A stretch of 7,584 nucleotides of DNA from Elusimicrobiota bacterium (GTDB taxonomy: Bacteria > Elusimicrobiota > Elusimicrobia > UBA1565 > UBA9628): contig JAGWJU010000052.1 in NCBI GenBank assembly GCA_028865585.1, positions 1 through 7,584 on the forward strand. The letters are read 5' to 3'. The position numbers and the translations under genes were made by a program. This document shows positions 1 to 5,950 of this stretch, one piece after another (within the stretch, counting starts at the first letter, position 1; each line of letters starts with the position of its first letter). The notes beneath the pieces are model-generated. The model worked only from the letters and a program-made list of their open reading frames with translations. It did not search any database and had not been told where the DNA came from.

Positions 1-202
1 ACTCCGCGGTCGACGCGAATTTGGCGGGCTCAAGAACGACGGCCTCCACGCCCGCGGCCTTGGCGCGCGCCAAGGCTCCGGCCCCGGCGCGGCTCGAGAC
101 CAGAAGAGCCATCTCGGCTGGGATTTGGCCCGCGCGACAGGCGTCCAAGAGCGCCTGGAAGGTCGCGCCTTCGCCGGAAACCAGCGCCGCGACGCGGATC
201 AT
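1..202 (-). CDS. purN: Phosphoribosylglycinamide formyltransferase (GART), 5' part only
   Basis: PurN transfers a formyl group from 10-formyltetrahydrofolate to GAR, the third step of de novo purine synthesis, in the cytoplasm. Only the first 67 codons are in the window; the gene continues past the left edge. The visible protein starts MIRVAALVSGEGATFQALLD, which matches the family's N-terminal beta strand and phosphate-binding loop, followed by a Rossmann-like stretch (IPAEMALLVSSRAGAGALARA) and GVEAVVLEPAKF. The loop reads SGEGATFQ where E. coli PurN has SGNGSNLQ, so the usual Asn positions are Glu and Thr. The ATG overlaps the purM stop in an ATGA, which fixes the start and implies coupled translation. 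The catalytic Asn, His and Asp of the family lie in the missing part. The assignment rests on the N-terminus plus the purM context. Confidence 0.88.
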   Translation of the reverse strand, partial: MIRVAALVSGEGATFQALLDACRAGQIPAEMALLVSSRAGAGALARAKAAGVEAVVLEPAKFASTAE

Positions 203-1173
203 GCCAGCACGACTCCGTTTTTCCCACGCGCGATGCCGCCGATGGAATGAAGTTCCGGCAAAATTTTGCGCGCCAACGCCGCGGCCTGGGGCCGCACCAC
301 CACGGCCATGCCCACGCCCATGTTGAAGGTCCGCCACATCTCGGCCTCGGGCACGCCGCCGCGGCTCTGAATGTCCCGGAAAATCTTGGGCGTGCGGCAT
401 TCTTTTTTGCGCACCACGGCGAGCACGCCCTTGGGCAGGATGCGCGGCAGGTTCTCCACCAGGCCGCCGCCCGTGATGTGCGCCAAACCCAGGATGTCCG
501 CGCCTTGCGCGCGCAGGCCCCGGCGCAGGCGCTCGATTTGGGAGACGTAGATGCGCGTCGGGGTCAAAAGCTCCGCCCCGCGGCGCTTTAACTCCGCGCC
601 GGCGAAGATCCGGCGCACCAGGGAAAAGCCGTTGGAGTGCAGCCCCGAGGACTTCAGCGCCAGCACGGCGTCTCCGGGGCGTATTTTCGATCCGTCGATT
701 TTCTCCGCGCGCGCGACCACGCCGACGCAAAAGCCCGCCAAATCGTACTCGCCCCCGGCGTAGAAGCCCGGCATTTCGGCCGTCTCGCCGCCCAAAAGCG
801 CCATGCGCCCCTGCCGGCAGCCCTCGAAGATGCCGTCCAAAATGCGGCGCGACTTGGCCGGGTCGATTTTGCCCGAGGCGTAGTAGTCCAAAAAGAACAG
901 CGGCTTGGCGCCGCAGGTGATGAGATCGTTGACGCACATCGCGGCCAAATCGATGCCGATGGTGTGGTGGCGGTTCAAGGCGAAGGCGATCTTGAGCTTG
1001 GTGCCCACGCCGTCGGTGCAGGCGACCAGGTCGTAGGGCCCGGGGCCTGAGAGTTCGAGCGGAAAAAGCCCCGCGAAGCCCCCGACGGCCGGCGCGCGCC
1101 TGGCCGCGTAGGCCGCCACGGCGTCGCCCGCGGCGGTGTCCACGCCCGAGGCGCGGTAGCTTAAGCCGCTCAC
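199..1173 (-). CDS. purM: Phosphoribosylformylglycinamidine cyclo-ligase (AIR synthetase)
   Basis: PurM closes the imidazole ring, converting FGAM and ATP to AIR in de novo purine synthesis. The 324-residue product is close to the usual family length (about 345). It starts VSGLSYRASGVD, matching the SYKDAGVD start of E. coli PurM. Further family blocks are CTDGVGTKL (52-60), the TIGIDLAAMCVNDLI block (71-85), PLFFLDYYASGK (91-102), LLGGETAEMPGFY (126-138), DLAGFCVGVV (144-153), SSGLHSNGFSLVR (175-187), LTPTRIYV (203-210), AHITGGGLVENLPRILP (231-247) and RTFNMGVGM (281-289). I chose the GTG at 1173 because homology starts there and because it overlaps the pyrE stop in a GTGA. An in-frame ATG at 1242 would add 23 residues rich in Gly, Pro and Gln that look unlike the family and lie inside pyrE. 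It is followed by purN with an ATGA overlap. Confidence 0.97.
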   Translation of the reverse strand: MSGLSYRASGVDTAAGDAVAAYAARRAPAVGGFAGLFPLELSGPGPYDLVACTDGVGTKLKIAFALNRHHTIGIDLAAMCVNDLITCGAKPLFFLDYYASGKIDPAKSRRILDGIFEGCRQGRMALLGGETAEMPGFYAGGEYDLAGFCVGVVARAEKIDGSKIRPGDAVLALKSSGLHSNGFSLVRRIFAGAELKRRGAELLTPTRIYVSQIERLRRGLRAQGADILGLAHITGGGLVENLPRILPKGVLAVVRKKECRTPKIFRDIQSRGGVPEAEMWRTFNMGVGMAVVVRPQAAALARKILPELHSIGGIARGKNGVVLA

Positions 1174-1757
1174 GTCTTGGCCCCCGGGCCCGGCCGGCTG
1201 CCCGGCTTGACCAGCGGTTTTTTCTCGCGGCACAGAGGGCATTCCTCCGCGGTCCAGGTCTTCAAATCCATTTTCAAGAGGCTCGCGAAGGGCGCGCCCA
1301 GGCCCGCGGACGCTCCGGCGCTGCGGTCGACCACGGCCAGGGCCGCGACGGCTTTGGCGCCCGCCGCTTTTACCACGTCCATCACCTCGCGCGTGGACTT
1401 TCCCGTGGTCACCACGTCCTCGACCACGGCCGCGGTTTGTCCCGGCGAGAGCGCGAAGCCGCGGCGCAGGACCATGGCTCCGCCTTTATCGCGCTCCGTG
1501 AACAACGCGCGGCAGCCCAGGGCCCTGGCGACTTCCTGGCCGATGACCACGCCGCCCAAAGCCGGGGAGATCACGACCGACGGCTTTTCCGGGCAACGCG
1601 CGGCCAGCGCGCGGCCCAATTCCTGGGCCGCGTCGGGATAGGACAAGACCAAGGCGCACTGCATGTAGCGATCGCCGTGCAGGCCGGAGGACAGCTGGAA
1701 GTGCCCTTCCAACAGCGCGCCCGTGTCCTTGAAGACTTTCTCCAGGTCAGGGCTCAT
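1170..1757 (-). CDS. pyrE: Orotate phosphoribosyltransferase
   Basis: PyrE makes OMP from orotate and PRPP, the fifth step of UMP synthesis. The 195-residue protein carries FQLSSGLHGDRYMQ (20-33), SPALGGVVIGQEVAR (64-78), the flexible-loop region FTERDKGGAMVLRRGF (86-101) and the PRPP-binding motif VVEDVVTTGKST (111-122), which is diagnostic for the type I phosphoribosyltransferase fold. The C-terminus has TAEECPLCREKKPLVKPGSR (169-188). A similar Cys-Pro-Leu-Cys tail occurs in a subset of bacterial PyrE proteins, as I recall it; a structural or metal-related role is only a guess. The start is the ATG at 1757, which overlaps the pyrF stop in an ATGA and immediately precedes the homologous region. 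The reading frame stays open about 400 bases further upstream inside pyrF, but that extension looks like shadow sequence. The stop overlaps the purM GTG. PyrE and the purine pathway share PRPP, which gives the pairing metabolic sense. Confidence 0.97.
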   Translation of the reverse strand: MSPDLEKVFKDTGALLEGHFQLSSGLHGDRYMQCALVLSYPDAAQELGRALAARCPEKPSVVISPALGGVVIGQEVARALGCRALFTERDKGGAMVLRRGFALSPGQTAAVVEDVVTTGKSTREVMDVVKAAGAKAVAALAVVDRSAGASAGLGAPFASLLKMDLKTWTAEECPLCREKKPLVKPGSRPGPGAKT

Positions 1758-2479
1758 GACAGCTTGAGCCTCGGCCCCTTGGGCACCTCGTGCTCCGCGG
1801 CGCGCTTCATGGCGCCCAGAATCCCCTGCGCCGCGCGCAAAGGGTCCGGCGCGGCGACCACGGGCCGCCCGACCACCACGGCGTCCACGCCCAGCCGCGC
1901 CGCGGCCTCGGGCGTGGCCACGCGCTTTTGATCGCCGTGCTCCGCCTCCGCCGGCCGGATGCCGGGCGTGACGAAGCGCACGTCGGGAAACTTGAGCGCG
2001 CGGCGCAGCTCCTCGACGTCCTGCACCGAGCAGATGAGCGCGTCCGCGCCGCACTCCCAGCCGGTCTTGGCCAGGCTTTTCAAGAGCCCCGACAGGGACG
2101 CTTTCGGGTGAATCGCCTTGACGTCCTTGTCCGCCAGGCTGGTCAGCACGCTCACGCCCCAAATCTTGGGCCGCGGCGAGACCTCGGCCGCCGCGCGGAT
2201 CATGTCCGCGCCTCCCAAGAGATGCAGAGACACGGCCTCGACGCCCAGCTTTTGCGCCTCCCGCACCGCGGCCGCGACCGTGCGCGGGATGTCGTGCAGC
2301 TTCAAATCGAGAAAGACTCGGGCGCCGGCTTGATGAACCAGGTCCACGGCGCGCTTGCCGTGCGCGGTGAAGAGCTCCAAGCCGATCTTGTAGAAAGTGA
2401 CCGTATCCTTCAAGCCCCGCAGCAGGTCTTTTTCCTTGGCCAGGGAATCGACGTCGAGCGCCACGATGAGCTCCGTCAT
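1754..2479 (-). CDS. pyrF: Orotidine 5'-phosphate decarboxylase
   Basis: PyrF decarboxylates OMP to UMP, the last step of the pathway. The 241-residue product has the usual length. It begins MTELIVALDVDS and carries the strand-2 motif FYKIGLELF (29-37). The catalytic block FLDLKLHDIPRTV (56-68) includes Asp58, Lys60 and Asp63, the Asp-Lys-Asp charge network of the family. Further motifs are GVSVLTS (108-114), the TPGIRP loop (171-176) followed by DQKRVATP (183-190), and VVGRPVV (202-208), whose Arg contacts the phosphate. I placed the start at the ATG at 2479 because homology begins there. In-frame codons upstream lie inside pyrD and encode a Pro/Arg-rich run. No strong Shine-Dalgarno sequence precedes it. 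It lies 10 nt beyond the pyrD stop, bridged by a five-codon frame described separately. It stays separate from pyrE, so this is not a fused UMP synthase. Confidence 0.97.
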   Translation of the reverse strand: MTELIVALDVDSLAKEKDLLRGLKDTVTFYKIGLELFTAHGKRAVDLVHQAGARVFLDLKLHDIPRTVAAAVREAQKLGVEAVSLHLLGGADMIRAAAEVSPRPKIWGVSVLTSLADKDVKAIHPKASLSGLLKSLAKTGWECGADALICSVQDVEELRRALKFPDVRFVTPGIRPAEAEHGDQKRVATPEAAARLGVDAVVVGRPVVAAPDPLRAAQGILGAMKRAAEHEVPKGPRLKLS

Positions 2480-2493
2480 GGCTTGCCGCTCAT
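2476..2493 (-). other. Five-codon mini reading frame bridging pyrD and pyrF
   Basis: The minus strand reads ATGAGCGGCAAGCCATGA here, encoding M-S-G-K-P and a stop. Its ATG overlaps the pyrD TGA in an ATGA, and its own TGA overlaps the pyrF ATG in a second ATGA. A ribosome ending pyrD could therefore restart, translate five codons and restart again at pyrF. Whether it is translated is unknown; the sequence shows only the geometry. It may be chance in a junction where simple rescanning across 10 nt would also work. Confidence 0.4.
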
Positions 2494-3554
2494 GCGCCCG
2501 TCCCCACCGCGGCCGAAACGCCGGCAAAACCGTTCTGGGCCAAAAGCTCGGCCAGCTCGCGCGCGATCGCGCGCGGCGCGCCGGGGCCGCGGTAGACCAA
2601 GCCGGTGTAGAGCTGCACCAGGCACGCCCCCGCCCGTATTTTTTCGAGCGCGTCGCCGCCGGTAAAAACCCCGCCCGCCGCGATAATGGGCACCCGGCCC
2701 CCGCTTAAGCGGAAAATCTTGCGCACGAGCCCGGTCGAGAGAGAGCGCAGCGGCTTGCCGCTCAAGCCTCCGCGGACGTCGCCCGCGCTCGCGGGCACGC
2801 CGGGACGCGACGTCGTGGTGTTTCCCGCCACGATGCCCGCGGCCTGGGACTTGGCGGTCTCGACCAAGGCGAAGAGCCCCGCGTCGCTCACGTCCGGGGA
2901 GACCTTGATCAAGACGGGCTTGCCGGCCTTGTTTTCAGCGCGCACGGCCTCCAAAATTTTCTCGAGCTTGCGGCGCTCCTGCAGTTCGCGCAGGCCCTCG
3001 GTGTTGGGCGAGCTGACGTTGACGACGAAATAATCGCCGTAAGGCTCCAAAATTTTGAACGTCCGGGCGTATTCCTTGGGCGCGTTCTCGGGCGGGCAGT
3101 CGGCGTTCAAGCCCAGGTTGACGCCGACGGGCACCGGGCTTCTGCCGGCGCGCGCAAGACGCGCGGCGCAGGCGCGGGCGCCGGCGCCCGGAAAGCCGAG
3201 GCGGTTGATGACGGCGCCCTCCTCCGGGAGACGGAACACGCGCGGCCGGGCGTTGCCCTTCTGCGGCCGCAGGGTGACCGAGCCCAGCTCCAGAAATCCG
3301 AAGCCCAGCGCGGGCAAAACGCGGCTCATCCGGCAGTTCTTGTCGAATCCCGCGGCAAGGCCGATGGGGTTGGGAAACTCCAAGCCGAAAGCCTTGACGC
3401 TCAGGCGCGGCTCCGGCTTGGCCGCGCAGCGGTCGAACGCCGCCGGCGCGCCGGGAATCTCCTGGGCCAGCTTGAGCATGGTCGTCACGGCCTCGTGCGC
3501 GCGCTCCGGATCCATCCGGAACAAGAGGGGCTTAAAGACGCGCTCATAGAGCAT
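2490..3554 (-). CDS. pyrD: Class 2 (quinone-dependent) dihydroorotate dehydrogenase
   Basis: This flavoprotein oxidises dihydroorotate to orotate and passes electrons to membrane quinones. The 354-residue length and the N-terminus YERVFKPLLFRMDPERAHEAV (3-23) identify class 2: this helical extension docks on the inner face of the cytoplasmic membrane and is absent in class 1 enzymes. Other family blocks are NPIGLAAGFDKN (62-73), LELGSVTLRPQKGNARPRVFRL (88-109), INRLGFPGAG (116-125), FVVNVSSPNTEGLR (176-189) with Ser182 as the expected catalytic base, LIKVSPD (215-221), AGNTTTSR (243-250), IIAAGGVFTGGDALEKIRAGA (290-310) and VQLYTGLVYRGP (313-324). No pyrK-like partner is present, as expected for this class. 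The ATG at 3554 overlaps the pyrC end by 11 nt. A GGAGGG lies 10 nt upstream inside a small hairpin. Confidence 0.98.
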   Translation of the reverse strand: MLYERVFKPLLFRMDPERAHEAVTTMLKLAQEIPGAPAAFDRCAAKPEPRLSVKAFGLEFPNPIGLAAGFDKNCRMSRVLPALGFGFLELGSVTLRPQKGNARPRVFRLPEEGAVINRLGFPGAGARACAARLARAGRSPVPVGVNLGLNADCPPENAPKEYARTFKILEPYGDYFVVNVSSPNTEGLRELQERRKLEKILEAVRAENKAGKPVLIKVSPDVSDAGLFALVETAKSQAAGIVAGNTTTSRPGVPASAGDVRGGLSGKPLRSLSTGLVRKIFRLSGGRVPIIAAGGVFTGGDALEKIRAGACLVQLYTGLVYRGPGAPRAIARELAELLAQNGFAGVSAAVGTGA

Positions 3555-4842
3555 GGACGACGCGCCCTCCGACGAGGGTGGCGCGGACCTGGCCCTTCAG
3601 ACGCGCGCCGACAAAAGGCGAATTGCGGCTCTTGGACAAGAACGCGTCCGGCACGGTCCAGGATTTCGCGGGCGCAATGACGGCCGCATCCGCGTCCATG
3701 CCGGGCTTCAAGGAGCCCTTGGATTTCAAGTTCAGGAGCTTGGCCGGGAACGCGCTCATGCTTTCAACCCAGCGCTTCTTGGACATCTTGCCGGGATGCA
3801 CCAGCTTGGTCAGCACCACGCCGACCGCGGTCTCAAGGCCCAGGACGCCCGGCGGCGCCGAGGCCCAGCCCGCGGCCTTGGCCTCCGGAGAATGCGGCGC
3901 GTGATCGGTCGCGACGGCGTCAATTGCGCCGTCCTTCAAGGCGCGGATAAGCGCGTCCCGGTCGGCCTTGCCGCGCAAAGGCGGGTTGACCTTGAAATTG
4001 GCGTCCTGCCCGGGCACGTCGTCCTCGCACAAGGCCAGGTGGTGCGGCGTGACCTCACCCGAGACCGCGAGCCCGCGCTCCTTGGCCCAGGCCAGGGCCG
4101 CGGCGCTCTGCGCGGCGCTCACGTGCGCCAGATGCAGCCTGCAGCCGGTCAGCTCCGCCAGCGCGATGTCGCGCAGGACGACGGAGGTTTCCGCCGCCCA
4201 GGGGCTCATGGCGAGGCCCTTTTTAAGCGCGGCCGGGCCCTCGTGCGCGACGGCGCCGCGGCCCAAGGACTCGTCTTCGCAATGCTCGATGAAAACCAGC
4301 CCGCAATCCGCGGCCCACTCCATGACGCGGCGCGCCAAGCCCGCGTCGGCCACCGCGCGGCCGTCGTCGGTCAAGGCCTTGGCGCCGGCCGCGGCCAAAC
4401 GGGCGATGTCCGTCGGACGCCCGCCTTTGCGGCCCACGGTCGCGGCCGCGGCGAAGAGCACGTTCACGCAGGCGTCCCGCTCGGCCTTGGCCTTTAGGAG
4501 CTCCAGAAGCGCGGGGTTGTCCAGCGCGGGCTCGGTGTTGGGCATGGCTAAAATCGTGGTGAATCCCCCCGCGGCCGCGGCCTTGGACGCGCTCGCCAAA
4601 GTTTCCGCGGACTCGCCGCCCGGCTCGCGCGCGTGCACGTGCAAATCGATGAGGCCGGGCACGACCCAGCAGCCCGCGGCGTCCACGATTTCGGCCGACG
4701 CCGCGGCGCGCGCGGATTCCCTCGGCGCCAGAAGCGCGCGCACTTTTCCGCCCTCGATGAGAACGTCCCGCTGCGCTTCCAAATTTTGGGACGGGTCGAC
4801 GACCAGCCCGCCTCGGATAAGAAGCCTTTTATCCGAGGCCAT
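3544..4842 (-). CDS. pyrC: Dihydroorotase, catalytically competent type I
   Basis: PyrC cyclises carbamoyl aspartate to dihydroorotate, the step after PyrB. The 432-residue amidohydrolase carries the full metal and catalytic set. IDLHVHAREPGGE gives His68 and His70, KALTDDGRA gives Asp159, FIEHCEDESLG gives His187, HLAHVSAAQS gives His240 and ATDHAPHSPE gives Asp313. The substrate motif AMPNTEPALDN is at 99-109 and VNPPLR at 285-290. It is therefore not an inactive PyrC-like subunit of the kind that accompanies PyrB in some bacteria. I chose the ATG at 4842 because GGAGGAGG lies 4 nt upstream. A TTG at 4863 in the same frame is possible but less likely. The gene starts inside the last 14 nt of pyrB, and its codons 2-11 form a strong hairpin. 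The 3' end overlaps pyrD by 11 nt. Close pairing with pyrB fits the PyrB-PyrC complexes known from Aquifex, but a complex here is inference. Confidence 0.97.
   Translation of the reverse strand: MASDKRLLIRGGLVVDPSQNLEAQRDVLIEGGKVRALLAPRESARAAASAEIVDAAGCWVVPGLIDLHVHAREPGGESAETLASASKAAAAGGFTTILAMPNTEPALDNPALLELLKAKAERDACVNVLFAAAATVGRKGGRPTDIARLAAAGAKALTDDGRAVADAGLARRVMEWAADCGLVFIEHCEDESLGRGAVAHEGPAALKKGLAMSPWAAETSVVLRDIALAELTGCRLHLAHVSAAQSAAALAWAKERGLAVSGEVTPHHLALCEDDVPGQDANFKVNPPLRGKADRDALIRALKDGAIDAVATDHAPHSPEAKAAGWASAPPGVLGLETAVGVVLTKLVHPGKMSKKRWVESMSAFPAKLLNLKSKGSLKPGMDADAAVIAPAKSWTVPDAFLSKSRNSPFVGARLKGQVRATLVGGRVVHAL
3565..3578 (-). promoter_or_regulatory. Small hairpin holding the pyrD ribosome-binding site
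   Basis: On the minus strand, CCCTC (3578-3574), loop GTCG and GAGGG (3569-3565) form a perfect 5-bp stem with a 4-nt loop inside the last codons of pyrC. The best Shine-Dalgarno candidate for pyrD, GGAGGG (3570-3565), forms the 3' arm, 10 nt before the pyrD ATG. A ribosome finishing pyrC would open it. This suggests coupling, but the stem is short and could arise by chance in GC-rich DNA. Confidence 0.35.
4810..4839 (-). promoter_or_regulatory. Perfect 11-bp hairpin over the pyrB stop and pyrC start
   Basis: The minus-strand RNA reads GCCTCGGATAA (4839-4829), an 8-nt loop AAGGCTTC, then TTATCCGAGGC (4820-4810). The arms are perfect reverse complements. The stem starts on the base right after the pyrC ATG and covers pyrC codons 2-11, and its 5' arm ends with the pyrB stop TAA. 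A folded stem would hinder independent initiation at pyrC, while a ribosome terminating pyrB would hold the 5' arm open. No U-tract follows the 3' arm, so this does not look like an intrinsic terminator. The structure is seen directly; its function is inferred. Confidence 0.6.
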
Positions 4843-5758
4843 GGCGCCTCCTCCACTCCTCAATCAGGGAAAACGCCGCCATGCGCACGTAGACGCCGTT
4901 TTCCACCATGGACAAAATCGCGGACTGCGGCCCGTCGGCCGGCTCGTCGTCGATTTCCACGCCGCGGTTCAAGGGGCCGCCGTGCATGACCACGGCCTCG
5001 GGCGCCAGGGCCAGGCGGCGCCCGGTCAGGCCGTAGGCCGCGCGGTAATCCGCGAGCGAGGCGAAGAAGTGATCCTTTTGGCGTTCCAGCTGCAGGCGCA
5101 GGCAGTAAATCGCGTCGGCGCCTTTAATCGCCGCGTCCATGTCGCGCTCGATTTTGGCGCCCAGCCGCGCGAAGGCGTCGGGCGCCAGGGAGCGCGGGCC
5201 GCAGAAAGTCACGCGCGCGCCCATGGCCTTAAGGCCGACGAGGTTCGATCGCGCCACGCGGCTGTGCAGGGCGTCCCCGACGAAGACGACTTTGAGGCCG
5301 TCCAGCCGGCCTTTTTTCTCGCGCAGCGTGAACAAATCCAGCAGCGCCTGCGTGGGATGCTCGTGCAGGCCGTCGCCGGCGTTCAAGATCGAGACGTTGG
5401 TCTTGGACGCGACGGGCTCGAGCGCGCCCGAAGCCTCTTGCCGCGCCACGATGTAGGCGACGCCCAAAGCCTCCAGGTTCTTGACGGTGTCCAGGAGCGT
5501 CTCGCCCTTGGCCAGGCTCGACGCGGTCGCGGAGAATCCCAGCGGCTTGGCGCCCAGGCGCAGGGCCGCGGCCTCGAAGGCGCTGCGGGTGCGGGTGGAG
5601 GGTTCGGAGAAAAGAAAGGCGAGGATGCGGCTTTGCAGGACGGGCTCGGGGGACGATGTTTTAAAAGAGGCGGCCGCGTCCAAAATCGCCTCCACTTCGG
5701 GACGGGAAAGGCCTTCCAGTCCCAGCAGATCCTTGCGGTTCCAGATTGTGTGCGCCAC
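4829..5758 (-). CDS. pyrB: Aspartate carbamoyltransferase catalytic subunit
   Basis: PyrB condenses carbamoyl phosphate with aspartate, the committed step of UMP synthesis. The 309-residue protein shows the carbamoyl-phosphate loop FSEPSTRTRSAF (50-61), the mobile-loop lysine in LAKGETLLDT (Lys85, counting the start codon as residue 1), HEHPTQALLDLF (132-143), VFVGDALHSRVARSN (158-172), the aspartate-binding CLRLQLERQK (219-228) and NRGVEIDDE (264-272). The motif usually read HPxP before NRGVEI is HGGPLNRG (259-266), with Gly in place of the first Pro. No pyrI-type regulatory gene is present, so a regulatory-subunit-free assembly, perhaps with PyrC, is likely. The start is a GTG at 5758. GGGAGGG precedes it with only about 3 nt between GGAGG and GTG, and no better start is in reach. 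It is the first gene of the operon. Confidence 0.97.
   Translation of the reverse strand: MAHTIWNRKDLLGLEGLSRPEVEAILDAAASFKTSSPEPVLQSRILAFLFSEPSTRTRSAFEAAALRLGAKPLGFSATASSLAKGETLLDTVKNLEALGVAYIVARQEASGALEPVASKTNVSILNAGDGLHEHPTQALLDLFTLREKKGRLDGLKVVFVGDALHSRVARSNLVGLKAMGARVTFCGPRSLAPDAFARLGAKIERDMDAAIKGADAIYCLRLQLERQKDHFFASLADYRAAYGLTGRRLALAPEAVVMHGGPLNRGVEIDDEPADGPQSAILSMVENGVYVRMAAFSLIEEWRRRHGLG
4847..4854 (-). promoter_or_regulatory. Strong Shine-Dalgarno site for pyrC
   Basis: The minus strand reads GGAGGAGG followed by CGCC and the pyrC ATG. It is the best ribosome-binding site in the operon and lies within the last codons of pyrB (Trp-Arg-Arg-Arg). It decides the pyrC start at 4842 over the upstream TTG. 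Confidence 0.8.
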
Positions 5759-5890
5759 CGCCCTCCCGAGACGCGAAAATCGGCTTCAAGGCCGGAAGGA
5801 TTAGACTACTTTTGCGCGGCGGGAATCAAGCGTCGTCGTGCCGGAACTCTTGCGCCGCGTGATTCGTATTCCACGAGAGGAGGCACCGGC
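5759..5890 (-). promoter_or_regulatory. Untranslated leader of the pyr-pur operon
   Basis: About 130 nt separate the AT island from the pyrB GTG. The segment next to pyrB holds the GGGAGGG ribosome-binding site (5767-5761). It also has a weak stem CGGC/GCCG (5794-5791 with 5784-5781, 6-nt loop) followed by ATTTT. That resembles a poor terminator and is too short to call an attenuator. I see no PyrR-type antiterminator and no pyrimidine-rich leader peptide of the E. coli pyrBI kind. How the operon senses pyrimidines cannot be read from the sequence. Confidence 0.4.
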
Positions 5891-5930
5891 AATAATAAAT
5901 ATATTTATACATATTAATATATTGACATTT
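5891..5930. promoter_or_regulatory. AT island with palindromic operator-like sites
   Basis: By hand count only 3 of these 40 bases are G or C, against roughly two thirds in the flanking genes. It contains a perfect 14-bp palindrome ATAAATATATTTAT (5895-5908) and a perfect 10-bp palindrome ATATTAATAT (5911-5920). The self-complementary octamer AATATATT occurs twice, at 5898-5905 and 5916-5923, 18 bp apart. The second copy touches the -35 box of the rightward promoter. Tandem palindromes suit a ribbon-helix-helix repressor such as the antitoxin encoded next door, but AT-rich DNA is often self-complementary, so binding is inference. Confidence 0.5.
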
Positions 5931-5936
5931 TTGCAA
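5908..5936 (-). promoter_or_regulatory. Possible leftward promoter for the pyr-pur operon
   Basis: On the minus strand TTGCAA (5936-5931) and TATGTA (5913-5908) are 17 bp apart, which would start transcription near 5901 and give a leader of about 140 nt. Both boxes match the consensus only partly, and the AT-rich island offers other -10-like hexamers. It would overlap the rightward promoter head to head. The region is the only plausible place for the operon promoter in the window, but the exact boxes are uncertain. Confidence 0.3.
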
Positions 5937-5950
5937 TGCCGGGCTATTCT
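5922..5950 (+). promoter_or_regulatory. Near-consensus sigma70-type promoter for the BrnT/antitoxin gene
   Basis: A perfect TTGACA (-35, 5922-5927) is followed after exactly 17 bp by TATTCT (-10, 5945-5950), four of six consensus bases. The next start codon is the ATG at 5955, only 4 nt past the -10. A transcript starting about 7 nt downstream would begin at or just inside that ATG. The message would thus be leaderless for the full-length protein, or would serve the internal ATG at 6129, which has its own Shine-Dalgarno site. Confidence 0.6.

Noticed and set aside
1184..1193. Palindrome CCGGGCCCGG just before the purM start
   Set aside because: It lies in a Gly/Pro-rich coding tail of very high GC where such self-complementary runs are expected; no operator or terminator features accompany it.
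1170..2162. A longer 330-residue version of PyrE
   Set aside because: The extra N-terminal 135 residues lie in another frame of pyrF and are Arg/Gly-rich without homology; the ATG at 1757 overlaps the pyrF stop and begins the PyrE homology.
5781..5794. Stem-loop CGGC/GCCG followed by ATTTT in the pyrB leader, as an attenuator
   Set aside because: The stem is only 4 bp and the T-run only 4, which is too weak to call a terminator.
5812..5892. A possible 26-codon leader peptide on the minus strand before pyrB (GTG start, TAG stop)
   Set aside because: It has no Shine-Dalgarno site, no pyrimidine-rich pause tract and no terminator after it, so it lacks the features of a pyrBI-type attenuator.
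3968..5917. A 649-codon open frame on the plus strand opposite pyrC and pyrB
   Set aside because: It is antisense to two fully motif-supported enzymes, has low-complexity Ala/Arg composition with no recognisable domain, and is expected from third-position GC bias.
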